From assembly GCF_001639105.2 (NCBI RefSeq), contig NZ_CP015285.1, positions 1,170,501-1,234,500 of the forward strand: a stretch of 64,000 bases of DNA, written 5' to 3'. This document shows, piece by piece, positions 27,153-35,444 of the stretch. Made by a program: the position numbers and the translations under genes. Source of the stretch: Azospirillum humicireducens. GTDB lineage: Bacteria > Pseudomonadota > Alphaproteobacteria > Azospirillales > Azospirillaceae. How positions within the stretch are numbered: the first letter of the stretch is position 1; the number at the start of each line of letters is the position of its first letter. Under the pieces are notes generated by a model. It saw only the letters and a list, made by a program, of their open reading frames with translations. It was not told the origin of the DNA and did not search any database.

Positions 27153-27556
27153 GACCAGACTGTCGTCGAGCGGCCGGCGCGGGTCAACCGTCGGGTACGG
27201 GAAGGGAACAGTTGGAACGACTCACCCCTCCGGAAGAATATCCACGGAACCTGTGGATAAGTTTGTCGATAACGGAGGGGGTAGCACGTCCGGAGCTAGG
27301 CGCCGCAAGGGCTCCCATGCTTCCGCCCATTTTTTAGGCAATTTTGCCAACCCATTGATTTTCCTAGGGCGGGCCCGAGTCAAGGACGGGAATTGACGCG
27401 TGCCCACAAAATTGTCGCGGGGTCGCAGGCGCCTCTTGCGCGGGGTGGGGCACCTGTGTAAAACGCGCGGTCATTTTCCCGGCGGCAGGGGCGCCGGGGC
27501 GATGATGCGGTCCGGTCCGCCCCGGCCCGATGCGGTTTCCGATTTGTAACAGGCCT
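27153..27556. other. Intergenic region upstream of uvrC
   Basis: About 400 nt between uvrC (minus, reading away) and the end of the SDR gene (minus). It should hold the uvrC operon promoter. The clear features are an inverted pair of DnaA-box-like sequences at 27239-27260 and an AT-richer tract at 27325-27365. No coding ORF is convincing. Confidence 0.6.
27239..27260. promoter_or_regulatory. DnaA-box-like inverted repeat upstream of uvrC
   Basis: TATCCAC (27239-27245) and GTGGATA (27253-27259) form a perfect 7-bp inverted repeat. The right half lies within TGTGGATAA, the exact complement of the DnaA box TTATCCACA. It is about 90-110 nt upstream of the uvrC start. A single box pair is not evidence of an origin; DnaA-dependent regulation is only a possibility. 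Confidence 0.4.
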
Positions 27557-28327
27557 CTATTCGTTGGGGACGAAGCCATGCGCCGGCTGCGCCCATCCCA
27601 GATGCTCCCCGCCGTCCAGAGCGATCATCTGGCCTGTCACCGCCGGGGCGGCGATCAGGAAGCGGATGGCTGCGCAGATCTCCTCCGGCGTACTGCCGCG
27701 CCTGAGCGGAGTGGACTCCCATTGGGCAGAGAATTCCCCTTCCGTCTGGCGGTCGTTGCGCAGGATGGGACCGGGGCCGATGCCGTTCACCCGGATGCGC
27801 GGGGCGAGCGCCATCGCCATCGTGCGGGTCAGCGCCCACAATCCCATCTTGGACAGGGTATAGGAGACGAAATGCGGAGTCGGATTCCAAACGCGCTGGT
27901 CGATGATGTTGACGATCAGGCCGCCTTCGCTCTCCGGCAACCGTGAGGCGAAATCCTGCGACAGCACGAAGGGCGCCCGCAGGTTCGCCTCCATATGCGC
28001 ATCCCACGATTCGCGGGTCACATCGGCGACCTCGTCGCGCTCGAAACGGGAGGCGTTGTTGACCAGCAGGGTCAGCGGGCCGAGCTGTTCGGTTACCGCG
28101 GGCACCAGCGCCTTCACCTGCCCCTCGCGGTCCAGGTCGGCGGCAAAGGCCATGGCCCTCCCGCCCGCCCGGCGGATCTCCGCGACGACGGCATCGGCCT
28201 CCCCGCGGGAGCTTCGGTAGTGGACGGCCACGTCCCAACCCTGCCCCGCCAGATCGAGCGCGATGGCACGCCCGATGCGCTTGCCGGCCCCTGTGACCAG
28301 GGCCGCTTTCCTCTTGATCTCGACCAT
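27557..28327 (-). CDS. Pteridine-reductase-type short-chain dehydrogenase (FolM-like)
   Basis: NADPH-dependent reductase of the SDR fold, 256 aa from the ATG at 28327 (MVEIKRKAALVTGAGKRIG). The TGxxxRxG nucleotide motif (T12, G13, R17, G19) and a catalytic triad of D143, Y156 and K160 with 13- and 4-residue spacings match the PTR1/FolM pattern, where Asp replaces the usual SDR Ser. This points to reduction of dihydropteridines such as dihydromonapterin or dihydrofolate rather than a generic alcohol. A longer reading from 28414 would run into the divergent neighbour. Substrate is inferred. Confidence 0.82.
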   Translation of the reverse strand: MVEIKRKAALVTGAGKRIGRAIALDLAGQGWDVAVHYRSSRGEADAVVAEIRRAGGRAMAFAADLDREGQVKALVPAVTEQLGPLTLLVNNASRFERDEVADVTRESWDAHMEANLRAPFVLSQDFASRLPESEGGLIVNIIDQRVWNPTPHFVSYTLSKMGLWALTRTMAMALAPRIRVNGIGPGPILRNDRQTEGEFSAQWESTPLRRGSTPEEICAAIRFLIAAPAVTGQMIALDGGEHLGWAQPAHGFVPNE

Positions 28328-28382
28328 GCCGTCATAGGTACCTTGCCACCGCTGCGGGTCAAGGGGGGAGAAGCGACCGGCC

Positions 28383-29198
28383 ATGCTGCGCGAAGCGATC
28401 GAGTATCTGACCACGCCCTGCCATCCGCTGGCCCGCCGCTTCGGCTATCTGGCTGAAATGGTGGCGCTCGGCGCCCGGTATCGGCGGCAGCGGCGGGCCT
28501 GGGCGCCGCATGTGGCCGCCTGCCACCGTTTCGTCGAACAGGCGATCCAGCGTGTGGAACCGGGCGGACGGGCGCTGGTTGTCGGGTCGGGGCTGCTGAT
28601 CGAAGTCCCTCTGGAGCCCTTGACCGCGCGATTCGACCAGGTGGTGCTGGTGGACATCCTGCACAGCCGGGCGGTCCGCCGCCGCGTTGCAGGGTTGCCG
28701 AACGTCCGGCTGCTGGAACTCGATGTCAGCGGAGCCCTGGCCCCGCTCGCCATGGCGCTCGACCGTGGCGCCCCGGTCCCCACCGGGTTCGTGCCGCCGA
28801 CCATCGATGGCGAGCCTTTCCGCTTCGCCCTGTCCTGCAATCTGCTGTCGCAACTGCCGCTTCTGCCGCTGGACGCGGTGGAGCGACGCGCGCCCCACAC
28901 GACGGAAGCCGAACGGCTGGCCTTTGCCCGGACCATGGTGCAGGGGCATCTCGGCTGGCTGACCGGCATCGCCGGGCGGGCGGCGCTGTACACCGATGTC
29001 GACAGTTCCTGGCTGCACCGTGGAACGGTGACGGAGGTGGAGGAGTCGACCTGGGGGCTTTCCCTGCCCGCTCCCGACATGTCCTGGCTGTGGGACATCG
29101 CCCCGGCGCCGGAGCAGGATCGCCGGCACGATCTCCGCCACAGCGTCGGCGGCTGGTTCGATGTACATGCGGTGACGAGCGCGCTTCAGCCCTGTTGA
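28383..29198 (+). CDS. Uncharacterised protein with methyltransferase-like Rossmann motif
   Basis: A 271-aa soluble protein I do not recognise by name. Residues about 60-92 read GGRALVVGSGLLIEVPLEPL...VVLVDI, which resembles motif I and the following acidic residue of class I SAM-dependent methyltransferases. Other conserved methyltransferase motifs are not obvious, so the activity is uncertain. GGGGGAG upstream supports the ATG at 28383. It is divergent from the pteridine-reductase-like SDR across only 55 nt, so a shared promoter region and possibly a shared pathway are likely. Confidence 0.8.
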   Translation: MLREAIEYLTTPCHPLARRFGYLAEMVALGARYRRQRRAWAPHVAACHRFVEQAIQRVEPGGRALVVGSGLLIEVPLEPLTARFDQVVLVDILHSRAVRRRVAGLPNVRLLELDVSGALAPLAMALDRGAPVPTGFVPPTIDGEPFRFALSCNLLSQLPLLPLDAVERRAPHTTEAERLAFARTMVQGHLGWLTGIAGRAALYTDVDSSWLHRGTVTEVEESTWGLSLPAPDMSWLWDIAPAPEQDRRHDLRHSVGGWFDVHAVTSALQPC

Positions 29199-29666
29199 GC
29201 AAGACCGAGACCTCCACACCGCAGACGGGAGAGCGCCCATCTGGGGGCGGAGTGCGGAAAACCTGCTTAGAGCGACGGCCGCAAAGACGACGGCAGGCTC
29301 CGGATTGATCGGCCCCGCGACGACAGGACCATCGAAAGCGCCACCGGCCCAAGCGACGGCGGCGGTATCGACGAACGTCCCATACCGCTCGACATCCGCG
29401 AGGTTTCCAACCGCAATGTCGGCGTGGATGGAGCCAGGGAGCGGAAATAGTGTGAAGGGCGAACTATTGTCGACCGCTGACCGACCGCGGCCTGCGACAA
29501 TAGTTCGCACCTCCGTTAATTGGGGAAGCTGATACGGAAATCGTCAGGCGGCATTGCGTGGACCGCACTTCTTAGGGCAGCGGCTCTGCCCTATCTTAAG
29601 CCTCACAAGGCAAACAAATTCCAAGGGAGCGGACGTCTCTCACCTAACGTGGAGATTCCCAGAGCC
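29199..29666. other. Non-coding stretch with inverted repeat
   Basis: About 470 nt between the Rossmann-like gene and a small ORF. Reading frames here lack recognisable sequence and convincing ribosome-binding sites. The clearest structure is the 14-bp inverted repeat at 29459-29508. AT-richer DNA at 29580-29640 may hold the promoter of the following small gene. Confidence 0.55.
29459..29508. repeat. 14-bp perfect inverted repeat with 22-bp spacer
   Basis: GCGAACTATTGTCG at 29459-29472 and its reverse complement at 29495-29508. Arms are AT-richer than the surroundings and the spacer is GC-rich. It could be a paired operator, an mRNA stem or the remnant ends of a small mobile repeat; there is no neighbouring transposase. 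Confidence 0.6.
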
Positions 29667-29840
29667 ATGAACACTAATTTCGACGAAATTCGCGATTCCC
29701 GCAGTCAGGCAGAGATCGTGCTGGCCGCTCGCAAGATGCGCGCCGAGTACCTGCGCGAGCTGTTCGCCAGGCTGCGCGCCACCCTGTCCGGTGACCGTGC
29801 CGGCCATGGCCCGGCCGCGCTGAGCCCCAGCGCGCGCTGA
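29667..29840 (+). CDS. Small basic/charged protein, unknown
   Basis: A 57-aa ORF starting MNTNFDEIRDSRSQAEIVLA, with an amphipathic, Arg/Ala/Glu-rich helix AARKMRAEYLRELFARLRATL. The helix vaguely recalls small alphaproteobacterial proteins of the RSP_7527 type, but I cannot assign it. GGAG lies 12 bases upstream, rather far. A strong 21-bp-stem terminator 50 nt after the stop supports a real short transcription unit. Confidence 0.55.
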   Translation: MNTNFDEIRDSRSQAEIVLAARKMRAEYLRELFARLRATLSGDRAGHGPAALSPSAR

Positions 29841-29889
29841 CCGCTTCATTCCCGCCCGGCGGCGGGATGGGATCGAACACAGAACCGTA

Positions 29890-29937
29890 AAACGGACAAC
29901 GGCACTGCGCAACGCCGCGCGGTGCCGTTGTCCGTTT
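29890..29937. terminator. Strong bidirectional intrinsic terminator
   Basis: Stem of about 21 pairs (29890-29910 with 29917-29937, one G.U) and a six-base loop, with AAA at one foot and TTT at the other. It separates the small plus-strand gene from DUF983 on the minus strand. Confidence 0.88.
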
Positions 29938-29973
29938 CAGGCTGCAAGGAATGCGGACAGGAAGAACAGGAGC

Positions 29974-30354
29974 TCAGGCCTGTTCCGATCCCGGTGCGCC
30001 TGTGCTCCACAGCAGCCCCAGAACCAGCCCCTTGCAGCGCGGCAGCAGAAGCAGCGTCAGCACCAGGGTCAGCAGCGGCCAGACGGTCAGATGCACCCAG
30101 GTCGGCGGTTCGTAGCTCTGTTCGACCGACAGCAGGGCCGGGATGACGATATGCCCGACGATGAGGATCGTCATCCAGGGCGGCGCATCGTCGGCGCGCA
30201 GATGCCCATAGGCCTCGCCGCAGGCGGCGCAGCGGTCGACCGGCTTCAGGAAGTTCCGCAGCAGCCGGCCTTGCCCGCAGTTGGGGCAGCATCCGATCAG
30301 GCCGCGGAAGGACGCGAGAAACTTCGACGGGGCGGCTTCGGTTCCAACGGTCAT
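29974..30354 (-). CDS. DUF983 family membrane protein
   Basis: A 126-aa protein of the DUF983 family, unknown function, sometimes near respiratory oxidase genes in alphaproteobacteria but not here. An N-terminal zinc-ribbon-like segment (GCCPNCGQGRLL...CAACGEAYGHLRADDAPPW) is followed by two membrane helices. AAGGA is positioned six to seven bases before the ATG at 30354 (MTVGTEAAPSKF), which favours that start over the ATG two codons earlier and over longer readings. Confidence 0.88.
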   Translation of the reverse strand: MTVGTEAAPSKFLASFRGLIGCCPNCGQGRLLRNFLKPVDRCAACGEAYGHLRADDAPPWMTILIVGHIVIPALLSVEQSYEPPTWVHLTVWPLLTLVLTLLLLPRCKGLVLGLLWSTGAPGSEQA

Positions 30355-30701
30355 GACCATTCCTTCCGTGCTGCCCACAATATAGGCTCTTTCCGACCGG
30401 AGCGACACCCACGATTGCGGGCGGGTCGGCCATGCCGGACTCCTCCTTGCCGGCATGGGCGTCTTTTCACGGCCATCCTTACCGCCGCGGCCGCCTCATG
30501 CTATGAAACATCCGGACCGGTTGCGGCTGTGGAGGGGGATGGTGGATCGAACGGCGGATGAAACGGTGGAACGCTCTCCGGACTATGGTTCATAGCGTTT
30601 CAAATGTTCCATTCCCGGCCACCCGGCGCCCCGCTGCCGAGTTGACGGCGGCGCCTGCGCGGTCTAGGGGAAGGCCTTCCGTGTCCAGGAGATCCGCAGC
30701 C
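30355..30701. other. Divergent intergenic region upstream of ABC importer
   Basis: About 350 nt between DUF983 (minus) and the substrate-binding protein gene (plus). It contains copy A of the 59-bp dispersed element at 30556-30614. No coding ORF is convincing here; upstream-extended readings of the following gene lack a signal-peptide start. Confidence 0.55.
30556..30614 (+). repeat. 59-bp dispersed intergenic element, copy A
   Basis: Starts GGATGAAAC and ends GTTTCAAATGTTCCATTC. It aligns without gaps to the minus-strand sequence at 57682-57624 with about 42 of 59 identical bases, the outer thirds being nearly identical. It sits 87 nt upstream of the ABC substrate-binding gene in the same orientation as that gene. 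Copy B is likewise upstream of, and co-oriented with, uvrB, suggesting a promoter or operator module. Confidence 0.5.
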
Positions 30702-31682
30702 ATGTCCTTCACCCGTCTGTTGTGCGCCGCGGCGGCACTCGCCGCCTTCGTCGGTCCGTTCGCCGCCCCGGTCGAGGCGCTGGCGCAGAGCAAGACCGTC
30801 GCCATCACCGCCATCGTCCAGCATCCGGCGCTCGACGCGACCCGCGACGGCGTGGTGGAGGCGCTGAAGGATGCCGGCTTCGTCCAGGGCCAGAACCTGA
30901 AGGTCGAATACCAGAGCGCGCAGGGCAACCCGGCCACCGCCGCCCAGATCGCCCGCCAGTTCGCCGGATCGCGGCCCGACGTGATCGTGCCGATCTCCAC
31001 CCCCTCGGCCCAGGCGGTGGCGGCGGCGACCCGTGACATCCCGGTCGTCTTCACCGCGGTGACAGACCCGATTTCGGCCCAGATGGTGAAGTCGATGGAC
31101 AAGCCGGGCGCCAACATCACCGGCCTGTCCGACATGGCCCCGGTGGCCGAGCATGTCGCCCTGATCCGCGAGATCGTTCCGCAGGCCAAGCGCATCGGCG
31201 TGCTCTACAACCCCGGTGAGCCGAACTCCGTCGTGCTGGTCAAGGCGCTGAAGGACGAGGCCGCCAAGGCCGGGCTGAGCGTCGTCGAGGCCTCCGTTCC
31301 GAAATCGTCGGACGCCCAGCCGGCGGTGCGCAGCCTCGTCGGCAAGGCGGATGCCGTCTACATCCCGCTGGACAACACGGTCGTCTCGGCGCTGGAAAGC
31401 GTGATCGCGGTCGGCCAGCAGGCCAAGCTGCCGATCTTCTCCGCCGACACCGACAGCGTCGCCCGCGGCACGGTGGCCTCCATCGGTTTCGATTATTTCC
31501 AGGTCGGCAAGCAGACCGGCGCCATCGTCGCCCGCGTTCTGAAGGGCGAGAAGCCCGGTGACCTGCCGGTGGAACTGGCCAGGGGCACCGACCTGTTCGT
31601 CAACCCGAAGTCCGCCGCCGCCATGGGCGTCACCCTGCCCGACGCGGTGGTGAAGCGCGCGACGAAGGTGGTCGGGCAGTAA
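30702..31682 (+). CDS. ABC transporter substrate-binding protein (TrpX-like family)
   Basis: Periplasmic receptor of an ABC importer, 326 aa from the ATG at 30702, with AGGAGA upstream and a signal peptide MSFTRLLCAAAALAAFVG...EALAQ. The mature protein has KTVAITAIVQHPALDATRDGV, RPDVIVPISTPSAQAVAAAT, GVLYNPGEPNSV and YIPLDNTVVSAL. These are the features of the tryptophan/tyrosine-type ABC substrate-binding family. The ligand cannot be fixed from sequence; aromatic amino acids are a family precedent. It heads a three-gene operon with a long inverted repeat before the permease gene. Confidence 0.9.
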   Translation: MSFTRLLCAAAALAAFVGPFAAPVEALAQSKTVAITAIVQHPALDATRDGVVEALKDAGFVQGQNLKVEYQSAQGNPATAAQIARQFAGSRPDVIVPISTPSAQAVAAATRDIPVVFTAVTDPISAQMVKSMDKPGANITGLSDMAPVAEHVALIREIVPQAKRIGVLYNPGEPNSVVLVKALKDEAAKAGLSVVEASVPKSSDAQPAVRSLVGKADAVYIPLDNTVVSALESVIAVGQQAKLPIFSADTDSVARGTVASIGFDYFQVGKQTGAIVARVLKGEKPGDLPVELARGTDLFVNPKSAAAMGVTLPDAVVKRATKVVGQ

Positions 31683-31701
31683 GGCCGCCGGCTCCGAACG
31701 C

Positions 31702-31807
31702 CCCCACCCTAACCCTCCCCCGCTTCGCAAGGGAGGGAACTCCGCCGCTCTCCCGCACAAGCGCTTGTCCCCTCCCCCGCCCAGCGGGGGAGGGTTAGGG
31801 TGGGGGC
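31702..31807. repeat. 23-bp perfect inverted repeat inside the ABC operon
   Basis: Arms at 31702-31724 and 31785-31807 (CCCCCACCCTAACCC... and its exact complement) flank 60 bases that hold smaller nested C/G-rich hairpins. Located between the binding-protein and permease genes, the RNA form would make a very stable stem that could stabilise the upstream message and lower permease expression. Similar C/G-rich hairpins occur elsewhere in the window. Confidence 0.75.
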
Positions 31808-31835
31808 AAGTGTCTGCCCATTTAAAAGCACCGCA

Positions 31836-32744
31836 ATGACCGAAATCGCCCTCTTCGGCGCCATCGAGATCGGCCTCGTCTATGCGCTGGTCGCCATCGG
31901 CGTCTATCTGTCCTTCCGCATCCTGGACTTTCCCGACCTGACGGTGGACGGGAGCTTTCCGCTGGGCGCGGCCGTCTGCGCGGTGCTCCTGATCGCGGGC
32001 GTCAATCCTTGGCTCGCCAGCCTTGCCGCGGCGCTGGCGGGTGCTGTGGCCGGGCTGGTCACGGCAACGTTGAACGTCCGCTTCAAGATCCTGCATCTGC
32101 TTGCCAGCATCCTGACAATGATCGCGCTGTTCTCCGTCAATCTGCGGGTGATGGGGCGGCCGAACGTGGCTCTGCTGATGCAGGACACGGTGCTGACCCC
32201 CTTCTATGGCCTGGGGATTCCGGACCACATCGTCCGTCCGCTGGTGGTCGGCCTCATCGTCGCGGCGGTGGTTCTGCTGCTCGCCCGCTTCCTGTCCAGC
32301 GAGTTCGGGCTGGCGATGCGGGCGACCGGCGTGAATGCCCGGATGGCGCGGGCCCAGGGTGTCGACACCGACGCCCATGTCTATGCCGGCATCGCGCTGT
32401 CCAACGGTCTGACCGGCCTTGCCGGCGCGCTGTTCGCGCAGACCAACGGCTTCGCCGACGTCACCACCGGCATCGGAACCATCGTGGTCGGTCTTGCCGC
32501 GGTGATCGTCGGCGAAACGGTGCTGCCGGCCCGCGCCCTTGCGCTGGCGCTGATCGGCTGCGTCGCCGGGTCGATCCTCTACCGCTTGGCGGTGCAGGTG
32601 GCGCTGTCGGCCGACAGCATCGGTCTGCAGGCCTCCGACCTCAATCTGGTGACGGCGCTGCTGGTCGCCGTCGCCCTGATCCTGCCGCGCCTCAAGGCCA
32701 AGGCGTCCCGCGGCGCGCCCCGCAATCCGAGTGCCGCCAAATGA
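31836..32744 (+). CDS. ABC transporter permease (TrpY-like)
   Basis: Integral membrane subunit, 302 aa from the ATG at 31836, with about eight to nine helices and the family's opening LFGAIEIGLVYALVAIGVYLSFRILDFPDLTVDGSF. RATGVNARMARAQGVD is the cytoplasmic coupling region, followed by NGLTGLAGALFAQTNGFADV. This is a branched-chain-type permease with a single permease chain, probably a homodimer. Its stop overlaps the ATPase start as ATGA. Confidence 0.9.
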   Translation: MTEIALFGAIEIGLVYALVAIGVYLSFRILDFPDLTVDGSFPLGAAVCAVLLIAGVNPWLASLAAALAGAVAGLVTATLNVRFKILHLLASILTMIALFSVNLRVMGRPNVALLMQDTVLTPFYGLGIPDHIVRPLVVGLIVAAVVLLLARFLSSEFGLAMRATGVNARMARAQGVDTDAHVYAGIALSNGLTGLAGALFAQTNGFADVTTGIGTIVVGLAAVIVGETVLPARALALALIGCVAGSILYRLAVQVALSADSIGLQASDLNLVTALLVAVALILPRLKAKASRGAPRNPSAAK

Positions 32745-33538
32745 TCGTCGTCGAGGACATCCACGTCACCTTCGGCCGCGGCACGCCGCTGGAGAAACAT
32801 GCGCTGCGCGGCATCGGCCTGACCATCCCCGAGGGCGAGTTCGTCACCGTCATCGGCTCCAACGGCGCCGGCAAATCGACCTTCCTCGGCTCGCTGGCCG
32901 GCGACGTGCTGGCGGAGCAGGGCCGCATCTCCATCGACGGCACCGACGTCACCCGCTGGGACACGCCGCGCCGCGCCGGGCTGGTTGCCCGCGTCTTCCA
33001 GGATCCGATGGCCGGCAGCTGCGCCGCCCTGACCATCGAGGAGAATATGGCGCTGGCCGCCGCCCGCGGGCGCCGCCGCGGCCTGGGGCTGGCGCTGGGC
33101 AGCGATCGGCGCAAGGGCTTCCGCGACCGCATCGCCGCGCTGGGCCTCGGGCTGGAGAACCGGCTGCACGACCGGATGGGCCTGCTGTCGGGCGGTCAGC
33201 GTCAGGCGGTCAGCCTGCTGATGGCGACGCTGGCGGGCTCCAAGATCCTGCTGCTGGACGAACACACAGCGGCACTCGATCCCGCCACCGCCGATTTCGT
33301 GCTGGACCTGACCCGGCGCATCGTCCGAGACAATCGGCTGACGACGCTGATGGTCACCCATTCCATGCGGCAGGCGCTGGATTATGGCGACCGCACGCTG
33401 ATGCTGCACGAGGGCCGCGTCGTGCTGGACGTGGCCGGCGACGAGCGTGCCGGGCTGGACGTCCCGCATCTGCTGGCGCTGTTCGCCAAGCAGCGCGGCG
33501 GGACCGAGATCAGCGACGACAGCCTGCTGATCGGCTAG
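32741..33538 (+). CDS. ABC transporter ATP-binding protein (TrpZ-like)
   Basis: ATPase of the same importer, 265 aa. It has Walker A GSNGAGKST, ABC signature LSGGQRQAVSLLMAT, Walker B ILLLDEH and the H-loop MVTHSMRQALDYGDR. DEH in place of the common DEP after Walker B is normal for this subfamily. The ATG at 32741 overlaps the permease stop, so production is coupled. Its own stop overlaps the convergent antiporter stop by four bases. Confidence 0.92.
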   Translation: MIVVEDIHVTFGRGTPLEKHALRGIGLTIPEGEFVTVIGSNGAGKSTFLGSLAGDVLAEQGRISIDGTDVTRWDTPRRAGLVARVFQDPMAGSCAALTIEENMALAAARGRRRGLGLALGSDRRKGFRDRIAALGLGLENRLHDRMGLLSGGQRQAVSLLMATLAGSKILLLDEHTAALDPATADFVLDLTRRIVRDNRLTTLMVTHSMRQALDYGDRTLMLHEGRVVLDVAGDERAGLDVPHLLALFAKQRGGTEISDDSLLIG

Positions 33539-35343
33539 GCCTTGGCCGGAAACCTGGCGTCGCCGTCCACATCGTCCTCGCGGTCCGCCTCGAACAGGGA
33601 CTGAAGCTCCGCGGCGGCATCCCGCGAAGTCTGGATCAGCTTCGTCTCGTCATTGTGGACGGCATGCTGGTGGATCAGGGTGCGCTCGTCATGGGCGCGG
33701 AAGGTGTCGAGCGTCCGCCTCACCTCGCCGTCTGCCAGCCCCATCTGACGCAGAACGTCACCGGTCAGCCGCAGGCTCGAATCGAAGGTTTCCCGAACGA
33801 TGTTGGTGACGCCGCGGTCCATCAGATGGTGGACATGGCGGCGGTTGCGGGCGCGGGCGAAGATGGTCAGGTTGGGGAAATGGCGCTTCGCCACTTCCAC
33901 CACCCGCAGCGACTGCTCCATGTCGTCCAGTGCCACGACGAGGATCTTGGCCTTGTCCGCTCCCGCTGCGCGCAGAAGCTCCACGCGGGTCGGATCGCCG
34001 TAATAGGCCTGGCTGCCGAACTTGCGGACGAAATCGACCTGGGCTGCGCTCTGCTCCAGCGCGGTGAAGGGAATGCCGCGCATCCGCAGCACGCGGCCGA
34101 CCACCTGCCCCACCCGGCCGAAGCCGCAGATGATGACACGCGGGTTGTCGTCGGGCGGCGAGTCGAAGGGCCGCTTGGGCTTAGCCGTTATCAGCCGCGG
34201 GGCGAGCCAGCGCTCCTCCGCTGCGAACAGGAAGGGTGTGGCCAGCATGGACAGGGTGACCACCAGCATCGCTGCCGACGCCTGCTCTCCCGCCATGGCT
34301 CCGCCCACGACCGCCAGCCCGAACAGCACGAAGCCGAACTCGCCCCCCTGGCTCAACACGGTCGCCATCCGCATCGCTCCGGCCCAGGGCACCCCGGCGA
34401 TGCGGGCCAACACCAGCATCACCAGGGCCTTCACCAGCAGGAGCGCCAAGGCGAGGCCGAGGAAGCGGATCGGATGCTGGAGCAAGGCCGGGATATCGGC
34501 GCCCATCCCCACCGAAACGAAGAACAGGCCGAGCAGCAACCCTTCGAACGGCTCGATATCCGCCTGCACCTCATGCCGGTATTCCGAATCGGACAACAGC
34601 ACGCCGGCCATGAAGGCGCCCAGCGACATGGACAATCCGGCCTCCTGGATCAGCACGGCGGTGCCAATGACGATCAGCAGGGCGGTGGCGGTGAAGATCT
34701 CCGGAGCCCCAGCCCGGTCGACCGCGCGGAAGATCGGACGCAGCAGAAAGCGTCCGCCGATCAGTACGACGGCGACGGCGACAGCCGCCTTGCCGACCGC
34801 CAGCCACGCCCCGTCGGCCTGCGGAACGGTGCCATTGCCCAACAGGGGCAGCAGGGCCACGGCCGGGATGATGGCGAGATCCTGGAACAGCAGGACGGAA
34901 AAGGCGTTGCGCCCCGACTGGTTGGCCAGAAGTCCGCGCTCCGCCATCATCGGCAGTGCCATGGCCGTGGAAGACAGGGCGAAGCCGAAGCCGAGAACGA
35001 CGGCGGTCGGCCAAGCCAGTTCCAGGATCCAGCCGCACAAGCCGGCGATCACGGCGCCGGTGACCGCAACCTGCGCCCCGCCCAGCCCCAGAACCGACTT
35101 GCGCATCACCCACAGCCGCGCGGGGCGCAGTTCCAGCCCGATCAGGAACAGCAACATCACGACGCCGAGTTCCGACGCATGAGCAATCGCCGACACATTG
35201 GTGACCAGCCCGAGCCCCGCAGGCCCCACCGCCAGACCGGCGGCGAGATAGCCCAGGGGGGCGCCGAACCCGAACCTTTTCGCCACCGGCACCGCGACCA
35301 CCATCGCCGCCAGCAGCACGACCAACGTCACCAATTCCGCCAT
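33535..35343 (-). CDS. Monovalent cation:proton antiporter (CPA2/KefB type) with TrkA-N domain
   Basis: Inner-membrane K+ or Na+/H+ antiporter of 602 aa. About twelve helices span residues 1-380 (MAELVTLVVLLAAMVVAVPVAKRFG at the start; LGFGFALSSTAMALPMM carries the CPA2 core). A cytosolic RCK/TrkA-N nucleotide domain has the Rossmann motif VIICGFGRVGQVVGRVL. A C-terminal tail ends the protein. RCK ligand (NAD(H), glutathione or other) is unknown. No KefF/KefG-like ancillary gene is adjacent. Confidence 0.93.
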   Translation of the reverse strand: MAELVTLVVLLAAMVVAVPVAKRFGFGAPLGYLAAGLAVGPAGLGLVTNVSAIAHASELGVVMLLFLIGLELRPARLWVMRKSVLGLGGAQVAVTGAVIAGLCGWILELAWPTAVVLGFGFALSSTAMALPMMAERGLLANQSGRNAFSVLLFQDLAIIPAVALLPLLGNGTVPQADGAWLAVGKAAVAVAVVLIGGRFLLRPIFRAVDRAGAPEIFTATALLIVIGTAVLIQEAGLSMSLGAFMAGVLLSDSEYRHEVQADIEPFEGLLLGLFFVSVGMGADIPALLQHPIRFLGLALALLLVKALVMLVLARIAGVPWAGAMRMATVLSQGGEFGFVLFGLAVVGGAMAGEQASAAMLVVTLSMLATPFLFAAEERWLAPRLITAKPKRPFDSPPDDNPRVIICGFGRVGQVVGRVLRMRGIPFTALEQSAAQVDFVRKFGSQAYYGDPTRVELLRAAGADKAKILVVALDDMEQSLRVVEVAKRHFPNLTIFARARNRRHVHHLMDRGVTNIVRETFDSSLRLTGDVLRQMGLADGEVRRTLDTFRAHDERTLIHQHAVHNDETKLIQTSRDAAAELQSLFEADREDDVDGDARFPAKA

Positions 35344-35444
35344 GTCCCCCGCCGCTCGTCTGTCACCGGGGGACTATGGCGTGATTTCAAGGGTCGGCAC
35401 CAGATGCTTAACCGTCGGTCTGGCTATACCTTGTGTCTATTGAA

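Noticed and set aside
29199..29532. Short ORFs between the Rossmann-like gene and the small basic protein gene, including a minus-strand frame faintly reminiscent of DUF2442
   Set aside because: No ribosome-binding site, no continuous similarity and interrupted by the inverted repeat; most likely chance readings.
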